Of a DNA stretch of 64,000 bases, positions 32,006 to 41,878 are shown piece after piece (position 1 is the first letter of the stretch; each line of letters starts with the position of its first letter). Source of the stretch: Sphingobacteriaceae bacterium (GTDB taxonomy: Bacteria > Bacteroidota > Bacteroidia > B-17B0 > Aurantibacillaceae); NCBI GenBank assembly GCA_016705695.1, contig JADJLA010000005.1, positions 192,246-256,245 on the forward strand, given 5' to 3'. The notes beneath the pieces are model-generated. The model searched no databases and had not been told where the DNA came from. It saw only the letters and a program-made list of their open reading frames with translations. Both the position numbers and the translations under genes were made by a program.

Positions 32006-34804
32006 TTACTTCTTCTCTTGCTGTGCTTCAAGGGTTATTTCAACCTTTACATCTTCAGTAGCTCCGCCACCGCCAATTCCAAAGGCATCACGGTTGATCG
32101 ATAATTCTCCTTCAAAACCCGTGATCACAACTTTTCTGTTCACTTCTTTTCCTTTATCGTCAACATAGTTTTCTTCGATCTCGTTACTTCCAATATACTT
32201 AAAAGCCATCTCTACATCTTTAGTTATACCTTTCATCGTTAATTTTCCTTTTGCAGTATAAGGGTACATACTATTTCCTTCGTTCTTAACGATCTCTGAC
32301 GCTTCAAATATTGCTGTTTTAAATTTCGGAACATTAAAGAATTTCTCCTTGTTCTTCAAATGTTCATCCCGCGTATCGTTTTGTGTTTTCAATGATGTCA
32401 TGTCTAAGCGGGCATAGATCTTTGAACCGTTAGCATTATCAAAGTGGACATAACCGCTGTCGATCAAAATAGTTCCTTTAGTATAAGTGATGATATGCAT
32501 CACGCTAAAGTCAACTGAGCTGTGTGCCCCGTCAACAACATATAAACCTTTTACTTCGTCAATGCTTTTTGTATTCGCAGCCATGGCGCTATCAGCTTGC
32601 TCTTTTGAAGCAAAGGTCATTTCCTCACCATTGATATTTAAAACAACAACTTCTTTGCTTATTATTTGTTCGCCATGACCTTCACTACTTCCAACAACAG
32701 CAATATATGGTGCTATAACTAATGATACGATACTCATTAATTTAATTAAGATATTCATTGAAGGACCAGATGTATCTTTAAATGGATCACCAACAGTATC
32801 TCCTGTTACAGATGCTTTGTGTGGTTCTGATTTTTTGTAGAACATCTCGCCATTGATCATCACGCCTTTTTCAAATGATTTTTTGGCATTATCCCAAGCA
32901 CCACCGGCGTTGCTTTGGAAAATTCCCATTAACACACCTGATACAGTTACGCCCGCTAATAAACCCCCTAATACTTCAGGTCCGAAAATAAATCCAACTA
33001 AAACAGGGGTAACAAGTGCAATTGCACCCGGCATCATCATTTCGCGGATAGATGCTTTGGTTGAAATTGCTACGCACTTTTCGTATTCAGGTTTTGCTTT
33101 GTATTCCATGATGCCCGGAATTTCGCGAAACTGGCGACGAACTTCTTGCACCATATCCATTGCAGCTTTACCAACCGCTTGAATACATAATGCCGAGAAA
33201 ATGAATGGGATCATTCCACCCACAAATAAACCTGCTAATACAGGCGCTTTGTAAATATCAATTGCAGAAATTCCTGCGATACCAACAAACGCTGCAAACA
33301 ATGCTAACGATGTTAATGCTGCAGAAGCAATAGCAAAACCTTTTCCGGTCGCCGCTGTTGTATTTCCTACCGCATCTAAATTATCTGTACGTTCGCGAAC
33401 TTCCGGAGGTAATTGACTCATCTCTGCAATACCACCAGCGTTATCGGCAATTGGCCCGAAAGCGTCAATTGCTAATTGCATAGCCGTAGTTGCCATCATA
33501 CCCGCAGCAGCTATTGCTACACCATATAAACCCGCACAATAATAAGAACCCATGATACCCGCAGCCAAAGTTAGAATTGGAATAACTGTTGATTTCATAC
33601 CTACAGATAAACCACCAATGATATTTGTTGCATGACCTGTAGATGATTGTTGAATGATAGATAACACAGGTTTTTTACCCATGGCTGTATAGTATTCAGT
33701 AACAATACTCATAATGGCACCTACAACGGTACCAACTAATATGGCTAAGAAAACTCCCATTTTATTAAAGTGTGTATCGCGTAAAAAGATCTCACCTTCA
33801 GGTAACATCCAGTTAACAACAAAATAAGAAGCGATCACAGTTAAGATCATTGACGACCAGTTACCCATGTTTAACGCGTTCTGCACATTTGATTTTTCAT
33901 CTTTAATAGTAACAAACCAAGTTCCTACAATTGAGAAAAGAATTCCTAGACCACAAATTACCATTGGTAATAATATTGGCGACATACCGCCGAAATTATC
34001 TTTCAAAGTAATTTCTTGTCCTAATACCATGGTTGCTAAAATTGTTGCAACGTACGAACCAAAAAGATCGGCACCCATTCCGGCAACGTCTCCTACGTTA
34101 TCACCAACGTTATCGGCAATAGTTGCAGGATTACGAACATCATCTTCAGGAATTCCTGCTTCAACTTTACCTACAAGATCAGCGCCAACGTCGGCAGCCT
34201 TTGTATATATACCACCACCAACACGTGCAAATAATGCAATTGATTCGGCCCCTAAAGAAAATCCTGTTAATACTTCAAAAGCAGTTTTTACCTGATCAGC
34301 ACCAAGGTTGCTGAACATTGCTAAAAATGCAATGAATAAACCACCTAAACCTAATACTGCTAAACCTGCAACACCTAACCCCATTACAGTTCCACCGGTA
34401 AACGAAACTTTTAATGCTTGTTTTAAACTTGTACGAGCTGCTTGTGTGGTACGAACGTTAGCTTTTGTTGCTACTTTCATTCCAATATATCCTGCTGTTG
34501 CAGAAAAAACTGCACCTATGATGAATGCAATAGAAATGATCCAGCTTGAGTGGATATGTACTCCTTTAACTTCATGAATTGTTCCTGAATACGCTAATAA
34601 AGCAGCTGCAAACACAACAAAAATGCTTAACACTTTCCATTCGGCTTTTAAAAACGCCATGGCACCGTCGGCAATATAACCGGCCAATTCCTGCATGTTC
34701 TTTTCACCTGCATCTTGTTTACTAACCCAGGCCGATTTTATGGCCATTACAATTAATCCAACTATCCCAAGTACGGGAACTAAATAAATGATACTCTCGT
34801 TCAT
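32006..34804 (-). CDS. hppA: Membrane pyrophosphatase (K+-stimulated type) fused to YceI domain
   Basis: 932 residues from the ATG at 34804. Residues about 1-700 are a complete membrane-bound pyrophosphatase that pumps Na+ or H+ using PPi. It has many TM segments, the catalytic 'DVGADLVGKVE' at 205-215, 'NVGDNVGDVAGMGADLFGSY' at 232-251, and 'GNTTAATGKG', where Ala at the first key position indicates the K+-stimulated class. After a linker of about 50 residues, residues 753-932 form a YceI-like lipocalin-type domain ('YVVDGAHSSVDFSVMH', 'FFNVPKFKTAIFEAS', 'KGKLTMKGITKDV', 'INRDAFGI'). The pyrophosphatase C-terminus faces the outside of the cytoplasm, so the YceI part would be periplasmic. The fusion is unusual; no frameshift or stop separates the parts. 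Confidence 0.92.
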   Translation of the reverse strand: MNESIIYLVPVLGIVGLIVMAIKSAWVSKQDAGEKNMQELAGYIADGAMAFLKAEWKVLSIFVVFAAALLAYSGTIHEVKGVHIHSSWIISIAFIIGAVFSATAGYIGMKVATKANVRTTQAARTSLKQALKVSFTGGTVMGLGVAGLAVLGLGGLFIAFLAMFSNLGADQVKTAFEVLTGFSLGAESIALFARVGGGIYTKAADVGADLVGKVEAGIPEDDVRNPATIADNVGDNVGDVAGMGADLFGSYVATILATMVLGQEITLKDNFGGMSPILLPMVICGLGILFSIVGTWFVTIKDEKSNVQNALNMGNWSSMILTVIASYFVVNWMLPEGEIFLRDTHFNKMGVFLAILVGTVVGAIMSIVTEYYTAMGKKPVLSIIQQSSTGHATNIIGGLSVGMKSTVIPILTLAAGIMGSYYCAGLYGVAIAAAGMMATTAMQLAIDAFGPIADNAGGIAEMSQLPPEVRERTDNLDAVGNTTAATGKGFAIASAALTSLALFAAFVGIAGISAIDIYKAPVLAGLFVGGMIPFIFSALCIQAVGKAAMDMVQEVRRQFREIPGIMEYKAKPEYEKCVAISTKASIREMMMPGAIALVTPVLVGFIFGPEVLGGLLAGVTVSGVLMGIFQSNAGGAWDNAKKSFEKGVMINGEMFYKKSEPHKASVTGDTVGDPFKDTSGPSMNILIKLMSIVSLVIAPYIAVVGSSEGHGEQIISKEVVVLNINGEEMTFASKEQADSAMAANTKSIDEVKGLYVVDGAHSSVDFSVMHIITYTKGTILIDSGYVHFDNANGSKIYARLDMTSLKTQNDTRDEHLKNKEKFFNVPKFKTAIFEASEIVKNEGNSMYPYTAKGKLTMKGITKDVEMAFKYIGSNEIEENYVDDKGKEVNRKVVITGFEGELSINRDAFGIGGGGATEDVKVEITLEAQQEKK

Positions 34805-34982
34805 ATTCTTACTATTTATAGGGGTGCAAAAATAACAATTTAGTCGGAAATAAAAAAACTGTAACAGGCTGAAAATCAATAAAAAGGCAAAATTCAAATG
34901 AAAATGGTCGAATTTATTTACTTCTTCATTTTAAGGGGTGTTTCAAGAGGATTTATTTGTCTAGATTAGACGTAAAAAAATC

Positions 34983-36521
34983 ATGAAAAAATTTCTTATC
35001 GCTTGCTTGTGTGTTTTAAACGTAGTATGCGTTAATGCACAAACTCCTCAGTTAGAATGGGGGCCTGAATTAGTTAGACCGCGAAAAACTGATATTGGTG
35101 GTTTGATCGGTTGTGATAAGAACTCTTTTTATTGCGTGAGGAATGTACATTCATTTTTTAGTGTGAGAACCGGCGCTATAGAAAAGTATTCAAAAAAAAC
35201 AATGACACTTGAATATGTAAAGGAATTTAAGATGCCTGAAGTAAATGGAAAGGAATTGCAGTATGAAGATATGTTTATTTTAAATGGGCAGATCCTTGTT
35301 TTTTCATCGGCATATTTTGGCGATCAAAATAAAAAGATAGCATACGTACAAAAAATAAATACCAATGATGGTAGTTTAGCCGGTTCGCCAAAAGAGATCG
35401 ACCAGATCGTAGCAGATAAAAAACGCAATAGTGGATCGTTCAGTTTTATTGTGTCAAACGACAGTACAAAGATCTTGATCGCGCGTAATGACCCTTATGA
35501 AAAATACGCGAATGAAAAATTCTCTTACAAGTTATTAGATGGTAATACTAATGTACTTTGGTCGGCTTCTTTAGAATTACCATACAAAGACAAGAATTTT
35601 TCTATCAGCAATTATCGTGTTGATAATTCGGGCAAAGTATTCATGCTGGCAAAAGTGTTGAAAGAGAAAGAAGATAGAGAGCGAAAAAAGCCGATCTATA
35701 CTTTCAACTTGATCTCTTATAACAATGCTACAAAATCGTTAAAGGAAATGCAAATTACCTTGGGTGATAAATACATTAGTGATGTTAGTTTTGCTATAAC
35801 ACCGAAAGGGAATATTGCTATAGGCGGATTTTATTCGAATAAGAGTGCCGCGGGTTTAGCCGGCTCATTTTTTATGTCGATCGACAAGGAAAAGAATCAA
35901 GAGCTTTCAAAAGGAACAAAAGATTTCTCAACCGATTTTTTAACGGAGTTCATGTCGGCTCGCCGCGCTGATAAACATAAAGAACTTTATAATTATAATA
36001 TTGATTATTTAGTAAGTCAACCCAATGGTGGATTGATCATGGTGGCTGAGCAATTCTATATTAATGCAGTAACTACCTGTCAGCCTAAAGGTGGTTGTAC
36101 AACAACGTATTATTATAATTATAATGATATCATAGTTGTGAATTTTAATCCGGATGCTTCTATTAAGTGGATAAAGCACATTCCAAAAACTCAAGTTTCT
36201 ACAAACGACGGCGGATATCATTCATCGTATTCATTTGTAGTTACCGGTGATAAATTGAATTTTATCTATAACGATAATCCAAAGAATTTGAAACCGGATG
36301 CTGATCCAAGGCGGTCAAAGAACGGTATAAGTAGAAAAATGGTAACTGTGATCGTTGCGATGAATTTATCTGACGGAAACTTTAAAAAGACCGCCATGTT
36401 CTCGGCTAAAGAAGAGAAGATCTATACGCGCCCTAAGATCGCAATGCAGCTTTCTAAGAACCAGTCGTTGTTCTACGCTATTAAGCGCAAAAAATTCAAG
36501 TTTGGTATTATAACTTATTGA
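34983..36521 (+). CDS. Hypothetical secreted beta-propeller-like protein
   Basis: 512 residues. The signal peptide spans 1-20 (ending CVNAQ). The mature part has repeated short strands with 'G.I.V' and 'Y.L..Y' patterns ('ILNGQILVFSSAYFGDQNKKIAYVQKI' at about 98-124; 'ISNYRVDNSGKVFMLAKVL' at about 216-234; 'FAITPKGNIAIGGFYSN' near 275). This suggests a secreted beta-propeller of the kind often found as an uncharacterised Bacteroidota surface protein. There is no T9SS sorting signal and no lipobox. It is followed by a strong hairpin at 36532-36562. Function unknown. Confidence 0.75.
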   Translation: MKKFLIACLCVLNVVCVNAQTPQLEWGPELVRPRKTDIGGLIGCDKNSFYCVRNVHSFFSVRTGAIEKYSKKTMTLEYVKEFKMPEVNGKELQYEDMFILNGQILVFSSAYFGDQNKKIAYVQKINTNDGSLAGSPKEIDQIVADKKRNSGSFSFIVSNDSTKILIARNDPYEKYANEKFSYKLLDGNTNVLWSASLELPYKDKNFSISNYRVDNSGKVFMLAKVLKEKEDRERKKPIYTFNLISYNNATKSLKEMQITLGDKYISDVSFAITPKGNIAIGGFYSNKSAAGLAGSFFMSIDKEKNQELSKGTKDFSTDFLTEFMSARRADKHKELYNYNIDYLVSQPNGGLIMVAEQFYINAVTTCQPKGGCTTTYYYNYNDIIVVNFNPDASIKWIKHIPKTQVSTNDGGYHSSYSFVVTGDKLNFIYNDNPKNLKPDADPRRSKNGISRKMVTVIVAMNLSDGNFKKTAMFSAKEEKIYTRPKIAMQLSKNQSLFYAIKRKKFKFGIITY

Positions 36522-36531
36522 TGGTAATAAA

Positions 36532-36562
36532 TTATCATTCCCTTTTTTTGAGGGAATGATAA
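36532..36562 (+). terminator. Hairpin terminator after the secreted protein gene
   Basis: A perfect 11-bp stem TTATCATTCCC (36532-36542) with GGGAATGATAA (36552-36562) and a 9-nt T-rich loop. It sits 10 bp after a stop codon and 13 bp before the next start. There is no U-tract after the stem, so termination may be weak. Confidence 0.65.
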
Positions 36563-36575
36563 AACCTGTATCTTC

Positions 36576-38060
36576 ATGTTCGAAATGGAGCATTTTGACT
36601 TGATAGTTATTGGAGGAGGCCCGAGCGGCTATGCCGGAGCCATGCGCGCGATCGATTTCGGAAAAAAAGTTCTCATTATTGAAAAGTTCAAATTAGGTGG
36701 CGCAGGCGTGTACGATGGGGTACTTGCTTCAAAAACTTTGTGGGAGCATGCTTTAAAAGTTCAGATTACTAAAGAATTGGTTCCAAATTTTATTCCCGAT
36801 TTTAAGGATGTTTCCAGAATTGTGAATGAAGCTGTGTTTGAGCGCAAAACGCAAATGACGGTTCACTTGCAGTTCCTACAAAAACAAAGAAGCAATTTGA
36901 TGTTCTATGAAAGAGGCACAGCTTATATTTTAGATAAACATACCGTTCGAATCACTAAGGAAGACGGCACATCAAAAGAAGTAAAGACCGATCATGTTTT
37001 AATTTGTTCAGGAAGCAGTCCGCGCAAACCGGCTAACATTGCAGTTGATGAAAAAACCATTATGACAAGTAACGGCATTCGTAATCTAACTCGTTTTCCA
37101 AAAAGCATGGTGGTATTAGGTGCAGGAGTTATTGGTTGTGAGTTTGCAACAATTTTTTCGCTTTTAGGTAATACAAAAGTATCATTGATAGATAAAGCGG
37201 ATCGTATTTTGCCTTTTGAAGACAAGGACATCACCGATATCATTAGTAGAAATCTAGAATCTCATGGTTGCCTTTTGCATCACGGCGCAAGTTTGGTGCG
37301 TATGGAAATTAAAAATGGTGGAGTAGAGTACGAGTTAAAATATAAGGATGGTAAAACAGAAGTATTTCAAGTAGAAAAAGCCTTAGTGAGTATAGGAAGG
37401 GAAGCGAATGTGAATGGCTTGGGCTTGGAAAATGCGGGCGTAAAATTAAACGAGCGCGGGTGCATTTGGGATGATGATACGCAAACCAATATCAGTAATA
37501 TTTATGTAGCAGGAGATGTAACAACCGAAGTTGCCCTTGTAAATGTTGGCGAGCGCGAAGCGCGTCATGCTGTGGTAAGAATGTTTGGCCCTATTGTGAA
37601 ACCTTTATCTTACAAAAATATTTCTACCATCATGTTCCTTAATCCCGAAGTTGCGGCGGTTGGAATGAATGAGCAGGAATTGGTAGCAAAGGGAATTCCA
37701 CATAAGGTTGTGAAATTAGATTATGCTACAAACGCAAGAGCCATTGCCATGCGAAAAACGGTTGGTTTTTTTAAGATCATTGTTACCAACGATAATGCGA
37801 TGAGAATTTTAGGAATGCGCGCAGTTGGAGAGCATGCAAGTTCGGCCATTCAAGCTGTTGCTTATTTAATTCACACCAACCAAGGAATTCGTGAGTTGGC
37901 AGATATGATGCATCCTCATCCAAGCATTATTGAAGGTGTTCAAGAATGTTTGCGCATGCTATTGAATAAATCTATTTACAAACCTTATGTGTTCAAAGAT
38001 CGACTTAAATGTTACGTATGCGAAAACGGCGTTTGCACACCTATAGAACAATTAGTGTAA
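36576..38060 (+). CDS. FAD/NAD(P)-dependent oxidoreductase, lipoamide-dehydrogenase fold without redox Cys pair
   Basis: 494 residues; the ATG at 36585 is an alternative start. FAD motif 'DLIVIGGGPSGYAGAMRA' at about 8-25 and NAD(P) motif 'VVLGAGVIGCEFATIFS' at about 184-200 are intact, as are 'IYVAGDVT' and the dimer-interface 'HPHPSIIEGVQE', which keeps the His-Glu pair. The active-site stretch is 'GGAGVYDGVLASKTLWE' where disulfide reductases have GG.C....C.PSK, so both redox cysteines are absent. It therefore cannot act as a lipoamide dehydrogenase; a transhydrogenase-like or other flavin role is more likely. A CxxC...C cluster (CYVCENGVC) near the C-terminus is an added feature. DUF3307 follows 1 bp later. 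Confidence 0.82.
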   Translation: MFEMEHFDLIVIGGGPSGYAGAMRAIDFGKKVLIIEKFKLGGAGVYDGVLASKTLWEHALKVQITKELVPNFIPDFKDVSRIVNEAVFERKTQMTVHLQFLQKQRSNLMFYERGTAYILDKHTVRITKEDGTSKEVKTDHVLICSGSSPRKPANIAVDEKTIMTSNGIRNLTRFPKSMVVLGAGVIGCEFATIFSLLGNTKVSLIDKADRILPFEDKDITDIISRNLESHGCLLHHGASLVRMEIKNGGVEYELKYKDGKTEVFQVEKALVSIGREANVNGLGLENAGVKLNERGCIWDDDTQTNISNIYVAGDVTTEVALVNVGEREARHAVVRMFGPIVKPLSYKNISTIMFLNPEVAAVGMNEQELVAKGIPHKVVKLDYATNARAIAMRKTVGFFKIIVTNDNAMRILGMRAVGEHASSAIQAVAYLIHTNQGIRELADMMHPHPSIIEGVQECLRMLLNKSIYKPYVFKDRLKCYVCENGVCTPIEQLV

Positions 38061-38061
38061 A

Positions 38062-38439
38062 ATGAGTTTAACTATGCTCATAGCGTTGATCGCATTAAAT
38101 GTTTGCCATTGGGCGGCCGATTTTACGCACTTAAGTACCGATTGGATGTTGAATGCAAAAAGATATGGAAAGCCTTTGTATCCTATTTTTATTCATGCAT
38201 TAGTGCACGCACTTTTATTTTTTACAACGGTTTGGATCTTGTATGATCTTGATAAAGCAATTTTTGCAGGAGGATTTCAATTGATCACACATTTTATGAT
38301 CGATCTTATAAAGGGAAAGATCAGTTTCTGGTTCAAAAAGTTAGAGGATCCAAGTAATAAGTACCATTGGTGGGTGTTTGGTGCCGATCAATTCATGCAT
38401 CATTTGGTGATCATCTTAACTGTTTACTTTATTTCCTAA
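38062..38439 (+). CDS. DUF3307 membrane protein
   Basis: 125 residues with about 3-4 TM segments. The family's His/Asp pattern is present: 'CHWAADFTHLSTDWM', 'FIHALVHALLFF', 'LITHFMIDLIKGKI' and 'GADQFMHHLVIIL'. The function of DUF3307 is unknown; the conserved H and D residues in the membrane suggest metal binding. It starts 1 bp after the flavin oxidoreductase stop, so the two are co-transcribed, and its stop overlaps the histidine kinase stop on the other strand by 4 bp. Confidence 0.88.
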   Translation: MSLTMLIALIALNVCHWAADFTHLSTDWMLNAKRYGKPLYPIFIHALVHALLFFTTVWILYDLDKAIFAGGFQLITHFMIDLIKGKISFWFKKLEDPSNKYHWWVFGADQFMHHLVIILTVYFIS

Positions 38440-40241
38440 GAAAACTGAATAATGAATTTAGTGCCATTATTCCTTACAATTTCGAGTTTCCCATTTAATT
38501 GCTCTAAAAGGGATTGAACTAATTGCATTCCAAGGGTTTTTGATTCAGAATATATACTTTCCGGCATTCCTACCCCATTGTCTAAAACAATGAGTTCATA
38601 AAGATAAGGTTGACCTGAAATGGCGCTCAATTTTATTTTTATTTTACCAGAACTTTGGGTGGGGAAGGCATATTTATAAGCGTTCGATAGTAATTCATTT
38701 ATTATTAAACCACACGGAATGGCTTTGTCGATGTCTATTCGTTTTGTTTTAATATCAATTGCTAATTCAACATCAATATTTTTATTGATACTATATGTTT
38801 GCGAAATGTATTTAACAAGTTCATTTAGGTAATCATCGGCTTTCACATTGTTGAAATTCTTTGTTTGATAAAGAAGTTCATGAATAATAGCCATTGATTT
38901 TATTCTACCAATACTTTCGCGATATTTTTCTTTAGCTTTAACATCTTCTATAGTGTCGGCCTGAAGATTTAAGAGGCTTGAAATTATCTGAAGGTTATTC
39001 TTAACGCGATGATGGATCTCTTTTAGCAAAATTTCTTTTTCTTCTAACGTATGTTGAATTCGCTCTTCTGAGATCTTTCTTTCGGTGATGTTCCTTAATA
39101 TACTTCTAGTGGCTACTAGCTTACCATTTTCCTTTTTTAGGCTTATATTTCCTTCTAATAAAACAGTTCGTTTATTTTTTGTGAGCATGCCTAGTTCGAA
39201 TTTATCAACTTTCTGTAGTTTTCCTTCCGAAATCTCTTTCATCATTGATGTGCAATGGCTGTGGTAGGAATGGTGGATAAAATCAAAAATATTCCTATCC
39301 TCTAATTCAGCGTCAGAATATCCAAGGGTTTTTTTCCAAGCGCTATTCACAAAAAGTATTTTTCCGGTCATATCAACGCTCTGAATAAGATCTGTAGCGT
39401 GTTCTAATAGATCACGGTAACGCTCTTCGCTTGCTTTAAGTTCTTCTTCCGCTTTTTTTCGCTCAAGGAATTTAGGAATAACTAATTTTTTAATAGTCTT
39501 TTTTTCTCGTTTAAGATATTCTTCTATCCTACTTGGAGGAGCCATAATAAAAGAGCACTCTTTATCACCCTTTGCTCGGCAAGTAATTTCAACAGCCGTT
39601 AATGGAATGCCAAAACTAGCTTCACACCAGCCGCTTGAATAACCTGAATTCATGATGCAAACCGGAAAACTAGATTTCTTTTTTAATTTGATCCACGAAT
39701 CGGCCTCAAATGAAAATGGATGATTGTATTTAAGGAAGAAGTTGCCGTCAGGGCTGGGGTTGCTGTCAGTAGAAATATCTACAGATGCCCATCCTGTATA
39801 GGCAAAATGCACCGGCCCGGCAGACAGTTTGCTTATTGGGTCTTTTAACTTTAGTTTTTTATGAAAGCTTAAAGCGTCTTCGTGACCAAGTACGTGAGCC
39901 ACGTCGAACAAGATGTTTTTACCAATATTTATTGCCTCTTCTTCACCTCTTTCTTTGTATAGATTTTTAATTGAATTTAGAAATTCGTAAGATAGTGTAG
40001 AAGCTCTCAATAGAACGTAGCGTTCTTTGTCGATATCGATTGTGCCTTTTGATGGATTGAATTTTAAACCTTTAAAATAGCTACCTACTATTTTTTCAGC
40101 AGTATTGAATATTGGGGCAAAGGCTTCCGGAACCTTTACGGTGTGTTTTACTTCTTCTTCAAAAAGTTTTTCCTTTAAGGCGTTGTTTTCTTTTTTTAAA
40201 GCTTTGACCTCGTTTTGTAATTTTTTGATAGTAGTTTCCAC
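38436..40241 (-). CDS. Sensor histidine kinase with V4R, PAS and HisKA_2 domains
   Basis: 601 residues, soluble (no TM or signal peptide). Residues 1-30 form a coiled coil; about 60-240 contain a V4R/XylR-N-like ligand-binding domain ending 'GWCEASFGIPLTAVEITCRAKGDKECSF' (positions 204-231; its Cys/His cluster may bind metal or a small aromatic). PAS is at about 270-390; HisKA_2 at about 400-480 with the phospho-acceptor His in 'KEIHHRVKNNLQIISSLLNLQ' (H411); HATPase at 505-600 ('INELLSNAYKYAF', 'DNGVGMP'). No response regulator gene is adjacent, so it is an orphan kinase. Input is likely a cytoplasmic small molecule. Confidence 0.9.
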   Translation of the reverse strand: METTIKKLQNEVKALKKENNALKEKLFEEEVKHTVKVPEAFAPIFNTAEKIVGSYFKGLKFNPSKGTIDIDKERYVLLRASTLSYEFLNSIKNLYKERGEEEAINIGKNILFDVAHVLGHEDALSFHKKLKLKDPISKLSAGPVHFAYTGWASVDISTDSNPSPDGNFFLKYNHPFSFEADSWIKLKKKSSFPVCIMNSGYSSGWCEASFGIPLTAVEITCRAKGDKECSFIMAPPSRIEEYLKREKKTIKKLVIPKFLERKKAEEELKASEERYRDLLEHATDLIQSVDMTGKILFVNSAWKKTLGYSDAELEDRNIFDFIHHSYHSHCTSMMKEISEGKLQKVDKFELGMLTKNKRTVLLEGNISLKKENGKLVATRSILRNITERKISEERIQHTLEEKEILLKEIHHRVKNNLQIISSLLNLQADTIEDVKAKEKYRESIGRIKSMAIIHELLYQTKNFNNVKADDYLNELVKYISQTYSINKNIDVELAIDIKTKRIDIDKAIPCGLIINELLSNAYKYAFPTQSSGKIKIKLSAISGQPYLYELIVLDNGVGMPESIYSESKTLGMQLVQSLLEQLNGKLEIVRNNGTKFIIQFS

Positions 40242-40355
40242 CGGTCGCTTAGATTTTTACAGTGGCTAAAATACACTATTTCTTTATTAATTCAAGAAAT
40301 ACATATTAATTCCTTTACTACTGCGCGACCTAAATTATTTTAAATTTTGTGCTTT

Positions 40356-41870
40356 CTATTTCTGATCGTTCTTCTCAAAGAACTTTAGCATGTCTATCAC
40401 TTGTTCAGAGCCTAAGCGTTTTGCTTTGATCTTTTTATCCTTATCCAAAATATAGATCACCGGCGTTGAATAGATATCGTACTTATTCTTAAGGTCATTG
40501 ATATGGACCGGGTCGAACACATTTATGAAATCCAGTTTTTTGTCAATGATGAATTTCCTCCAGGCTTCAAAATCCTCTTTGGTATATACAGACAACACTT
40601 TATAATCGATCTTGCCTTTTAAAGTTTTTAATGTGTCGTTCAGTTTTGGGATCTCGGTTTGGCAATGCCCACAATCTACCGACCAAAAAACAAGCACGGT
40701 GTACTTGGCGCTTATTCCGTACACCGTTTTGAACCAAGGTGTAAGTTTATCTAAATTTTTATAATATAGTTTTGTTATGGATTCACTTGTTTTGGCTGTA
40801 TCAAATCCCATTTTTAGTACCTCTCGTCCGTGAATGGTATCTATCATGTAGATCTCAGGTGTTTTCGATTCCAATAAGATGTTTCTTAAAATATCGGCCC
40901 GTTCTTTTATTTTCTTAGCGGTTTCATCCTCATAAACTTTTTTAGCTTTACCGCTAATGATATATTTATCGCAAAGATGAACAAACACCTTATCAAATCC
41001 CATGCGCTTATCTTGCTCGTATTTATAGGTAAAATGCCCTATCAATAAATTGTATACCAAACCATCGGGTTTACACTTCGCTAAGATCTTATCAATTTCC
41101 TGGATCATTGTATCAGGCGCTTGTAAGATCACACTTTCAAAATAACGTTTTACGCGATCATCAAAAAATGGTGTTCTAATGATGCGATCATCAGTAAAGT
41201 CTATGCCATCAAAAAAGTGACTTTTGTACCAGTAGTATTGATAAACGCTATCCGGCCTTCCGTTCGACGCTTTTGGTATATCTGTAGGGTTCTTTTCTGT
41301 TTTTAAATTCATTACATCATTCACATAAGTACCCTTAGTACTTTCCATAAAGTCTTTTTCAAACTTCATCACATCAGCATTCATTAAATTTATTTTATCC
41401 AGCATGAATTTAGTGCTGTCTGCCTTATTCATTCCCTTTGTTTGTCCTTGGAATTTACCGAATTCTTGATTTTTGCCGGTGATGTACTTAATGTAACTAA
41501 AAAAAGTTTCGTTCTCTTTATTCCCGGTTACCTTGAGTGTAGTAACTATATCGCTGTTATCGCAAGTGATAGTGAATTTTTGATTCTCGTTTACAAATAC
41601 ATCAAAATAGATGGATTTGCTTTGACTCACCAGAACGTAAACACCTTTATCAAGATCTTCTTTTCCTTTAAAAACAACTTGACCATTCTTTATGTTTTTG
41701 CAGGTATCTGCAATGTATTGTTGATCCCACACATATTTTACAAGATACATGATCGTATCTTTATTTCCTTTCATGTTAAAGCGAATATCGTATCCGCTTT
41801 GTGCAAATGAAAAAGCGAATAAAATGCTAAAATAGATGGATAATTGAAGTTTGGCGGAACGGATCATCAT
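40356..41870 (-). CDS. Secreted thioredoxin-domain protein (DUF4369/DUF5106-like), copy 2
   Basis: 504 residues. The signal peptide covers about 1-23 (ending FSFAQ). About 24-130 is a DUF4369-like beta domain, about 130-340 a helical DUF5106-like region ('FFDDRVKRYFESVIL', 'LIGHFTYKYEQDKRMGFDKVFVHL'), and about 375-504 a thioredoxin domain with 'VFWSVDCGHCQTEIPKL' (CGHC) and 'YSTPVIYILDKDKK' (cis-Pro). It is a tandem paralogue of the gene at 41879-43396, 8 bp away, with long matching blocks throughout. Probably a periplasmic disulfide exchanger; substrate unknown. Confidence 0.85.
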   Translation of the reverse strand: MMIRSAKLQLSIYFSILFAFSFAQSGYDIRFNMKGNKDTIMYLVKYVWDQQYIADTCKNIKNGQVVFKGKEDLDKGVYVLVSQSKSIYFDVFVNENQKFTITCDNSDIVTTLKVTGNKENETFFSYIKYITGKNQEFGKFQGQTKGMNKADSTKFMLDKINLMNADVMKFEKDFMESTKGTYVNDVMNLKTEKNPTDIPKASNGRPDSVYQYYWYKSHFFDGIDFTDDRIIRTPFFDDRVKRYFESVILQAPDTMIQEIDKILAKCKPDGLVYNLLIGHFTYKYEQDKRMGFDKVFVHLCDKYIISGKAKKVYEDETAKKIKERADILRNILLESKTPEIYMIDTIHGREVLKMGFDTAKTSESITKLYYKNLDKLTPWFKTVYGISAKYTVLVFWSVDCGHCQTEIPKLNDTLKTLKGKIDYKVLSVYTKEDFEAWRKFIIDKKLDFINVFDPVHINDLKNKYDIYSTPVIYILDKDKKIKAKRLGSEQVIDMLKFFEKNDQK

Positions 41871-41878
41871 ATACAGTT

